A stretch of 5,169 bases of DNA, taken from positions 1 to 5,169 of the forward strand of contig JAIRPC010000158.1 in NCBI GenBank assembly GCA_031257215.1, given 5' to 3'. Below are positions 5,032 through 5,169 of the stretch, in pieces; the stretch's first letter is position 1; each line of letters begins with the position of its first letter. This stretch comes from Eubacteriales Family XIII. Incertae Sedis bacterium. Lineage in GTDB: Bacteria > Bacillota > Clostridia > Peptostreptococcales > Anaerovoracaceae. The translations under genes and the position numbers were made by a program. The notes below the pieces were generated by a model that had not been told where the DNA came from, made no database searches, and saw nothing but the letters and a program-made list of their open reading frames with translations.

Positions 5032-5169
5032 ATGAAAGCGCGAAACGAAATAATCGGGAAACAGAAAAAGATGCACCGCAAGTCTACGAAGAAGGCCAAG
5101 GGCGAAATCCTTGACGGGGTATGCCAGGCAACGGGGCTTTCAATGGACAGGGCCGCGCGCCTGTTGCAG
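5032..5169 (+). CDS. Putative IS1202/ISNCY-like transposase, N-terminal part (3' partial)
   Basis: The first 46 codons of a frame that continues beyond the window. It begins MKARNEIIGKQKK and then contains KSTKKAKGEILD and ATGLSMDRAARLL. This pattern of a basic KKxKGxILD stretch followed by a TG-centred helix-turn-helix resembles the N-terminus of IS1202/ISNCY-type DDE transposases as I remember them. The catalytic domain is not in view. An in-frame TAG at 5026 sets the upstream limit. The ATG at 5032 has only a weak, too-close AGG before it, while a good ribosome binding site serves the out-of-frame ATG at 5016. A later in-frame ATG at 5071 is an alternative start. A generic HTH protein remains possible. 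Confidence 0.5.
   Translation, partial: MKARNEIIGKQKKMHRKSTKKAKGEILDGVCQATGLSMDRAARLLQ

Larger units (their letters stand above)
4990..5169 (+). mobile_element. Probable left end of an IS1202/ISNCY-like insertion sequence (right end outside window)
   Basis: TGTACCATTTTAGCGG begins at 4990, immediately inside the AlbA_2 gene start, and looks like an insertion-sequence terminal repeat. A transposase-like frame opens shortly after it and runs off the window. The opposite terminal repeat and any target-site duplication are not visible, so the boundary is inferred from sequence style and from the abrupt change at the AlbA_2 N-terminus. Confidence 0.45.

Noticed and set aside
4998..5099. Extending the AlbA_2 protein to the TTG at 5099 (506 residues).
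   Set aside because: The extra 34 residues resemble nothing in the family, run antisense through the IS end, and have no ribosome binding site.
5016..5114. Programmed -1 frameshift joining the 5016 frame to the transposase frame.
   Set aside because: Going from the 5016 frame to the 5032 frame needs +1 (or -2), and no convincing +1 slip site is visible.

Overview
The window looks like a GC-rich bacterial chromosome segment, most likely from an anaerobic Bacillota/Clostridia-type organism. Three things point that way: a RecQ with a GQNFRPSY-type aromatic loop, a Crt-like crotonase, and a tRNA gene that encodes its own CCA. This placement is inference from protein style and could be wrong at family level.

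Layout, left to right. (1) 1-1812, + strand: recQ, lacking only its first few dozen codons. (2) 1820-2291: a tandem array with a 174-bp period. Each unit carries a copy of the 3' end of the neighbouring tRNA gene, a factor-independent terminator hairpin and a second perfect hairpin. (3) 2271-2345, - strand: an intact tRNA-Thr(CGT), convergent with recQ. (4) 2346-2514: an intergenic region with two overlapping divergent promoters, one for the tRNA and one for the crotonase, followed by a structured crotonase leader. (5) 2515-3300, + strand: a short-chain enoyl-CoA hydratase (crt). (6) 3336-3473: a decayed second copy of part of recQ, internally deleted in frame. (7) 3579-4997, - strand: an AlbA_2/Schlafen-type putative regulator with a GHKL-like ATPase module (COG2865 style). 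It contains a 12-bp tandem repeat array that flips orientation and so makes a perfect 40-bp palindrome inside the coding sequence. (8) about 4990 to the end, + strand: what appears to be the left end and first codons of an IS1202/ISNCY-like insertion sequence, abutting the start of the AlbA_2 gene.

The left and middle parts (recQ, tRNA, crt) look like core genome with strongly GC-ending codons. The right part (AlbA_2 gene, IS end) has visibly more mixed codon use and looks accessory. No functional pathway links the genes. What unites the window is rearrangement: duplicated tRNA ends, a recQ fragment, a coding repeat inversion and an IS junction.

The observations most worth a second look are: the 174-bp tRNA-end/terminator array, whose hairpin changes are tolerated as G-U pairs only on the tRNA strand; the recQ remnant behind crt; and the inverted in-frame repeat in the AlbA_2 gene. 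I did not see a complete, clearly new multi-gene system.
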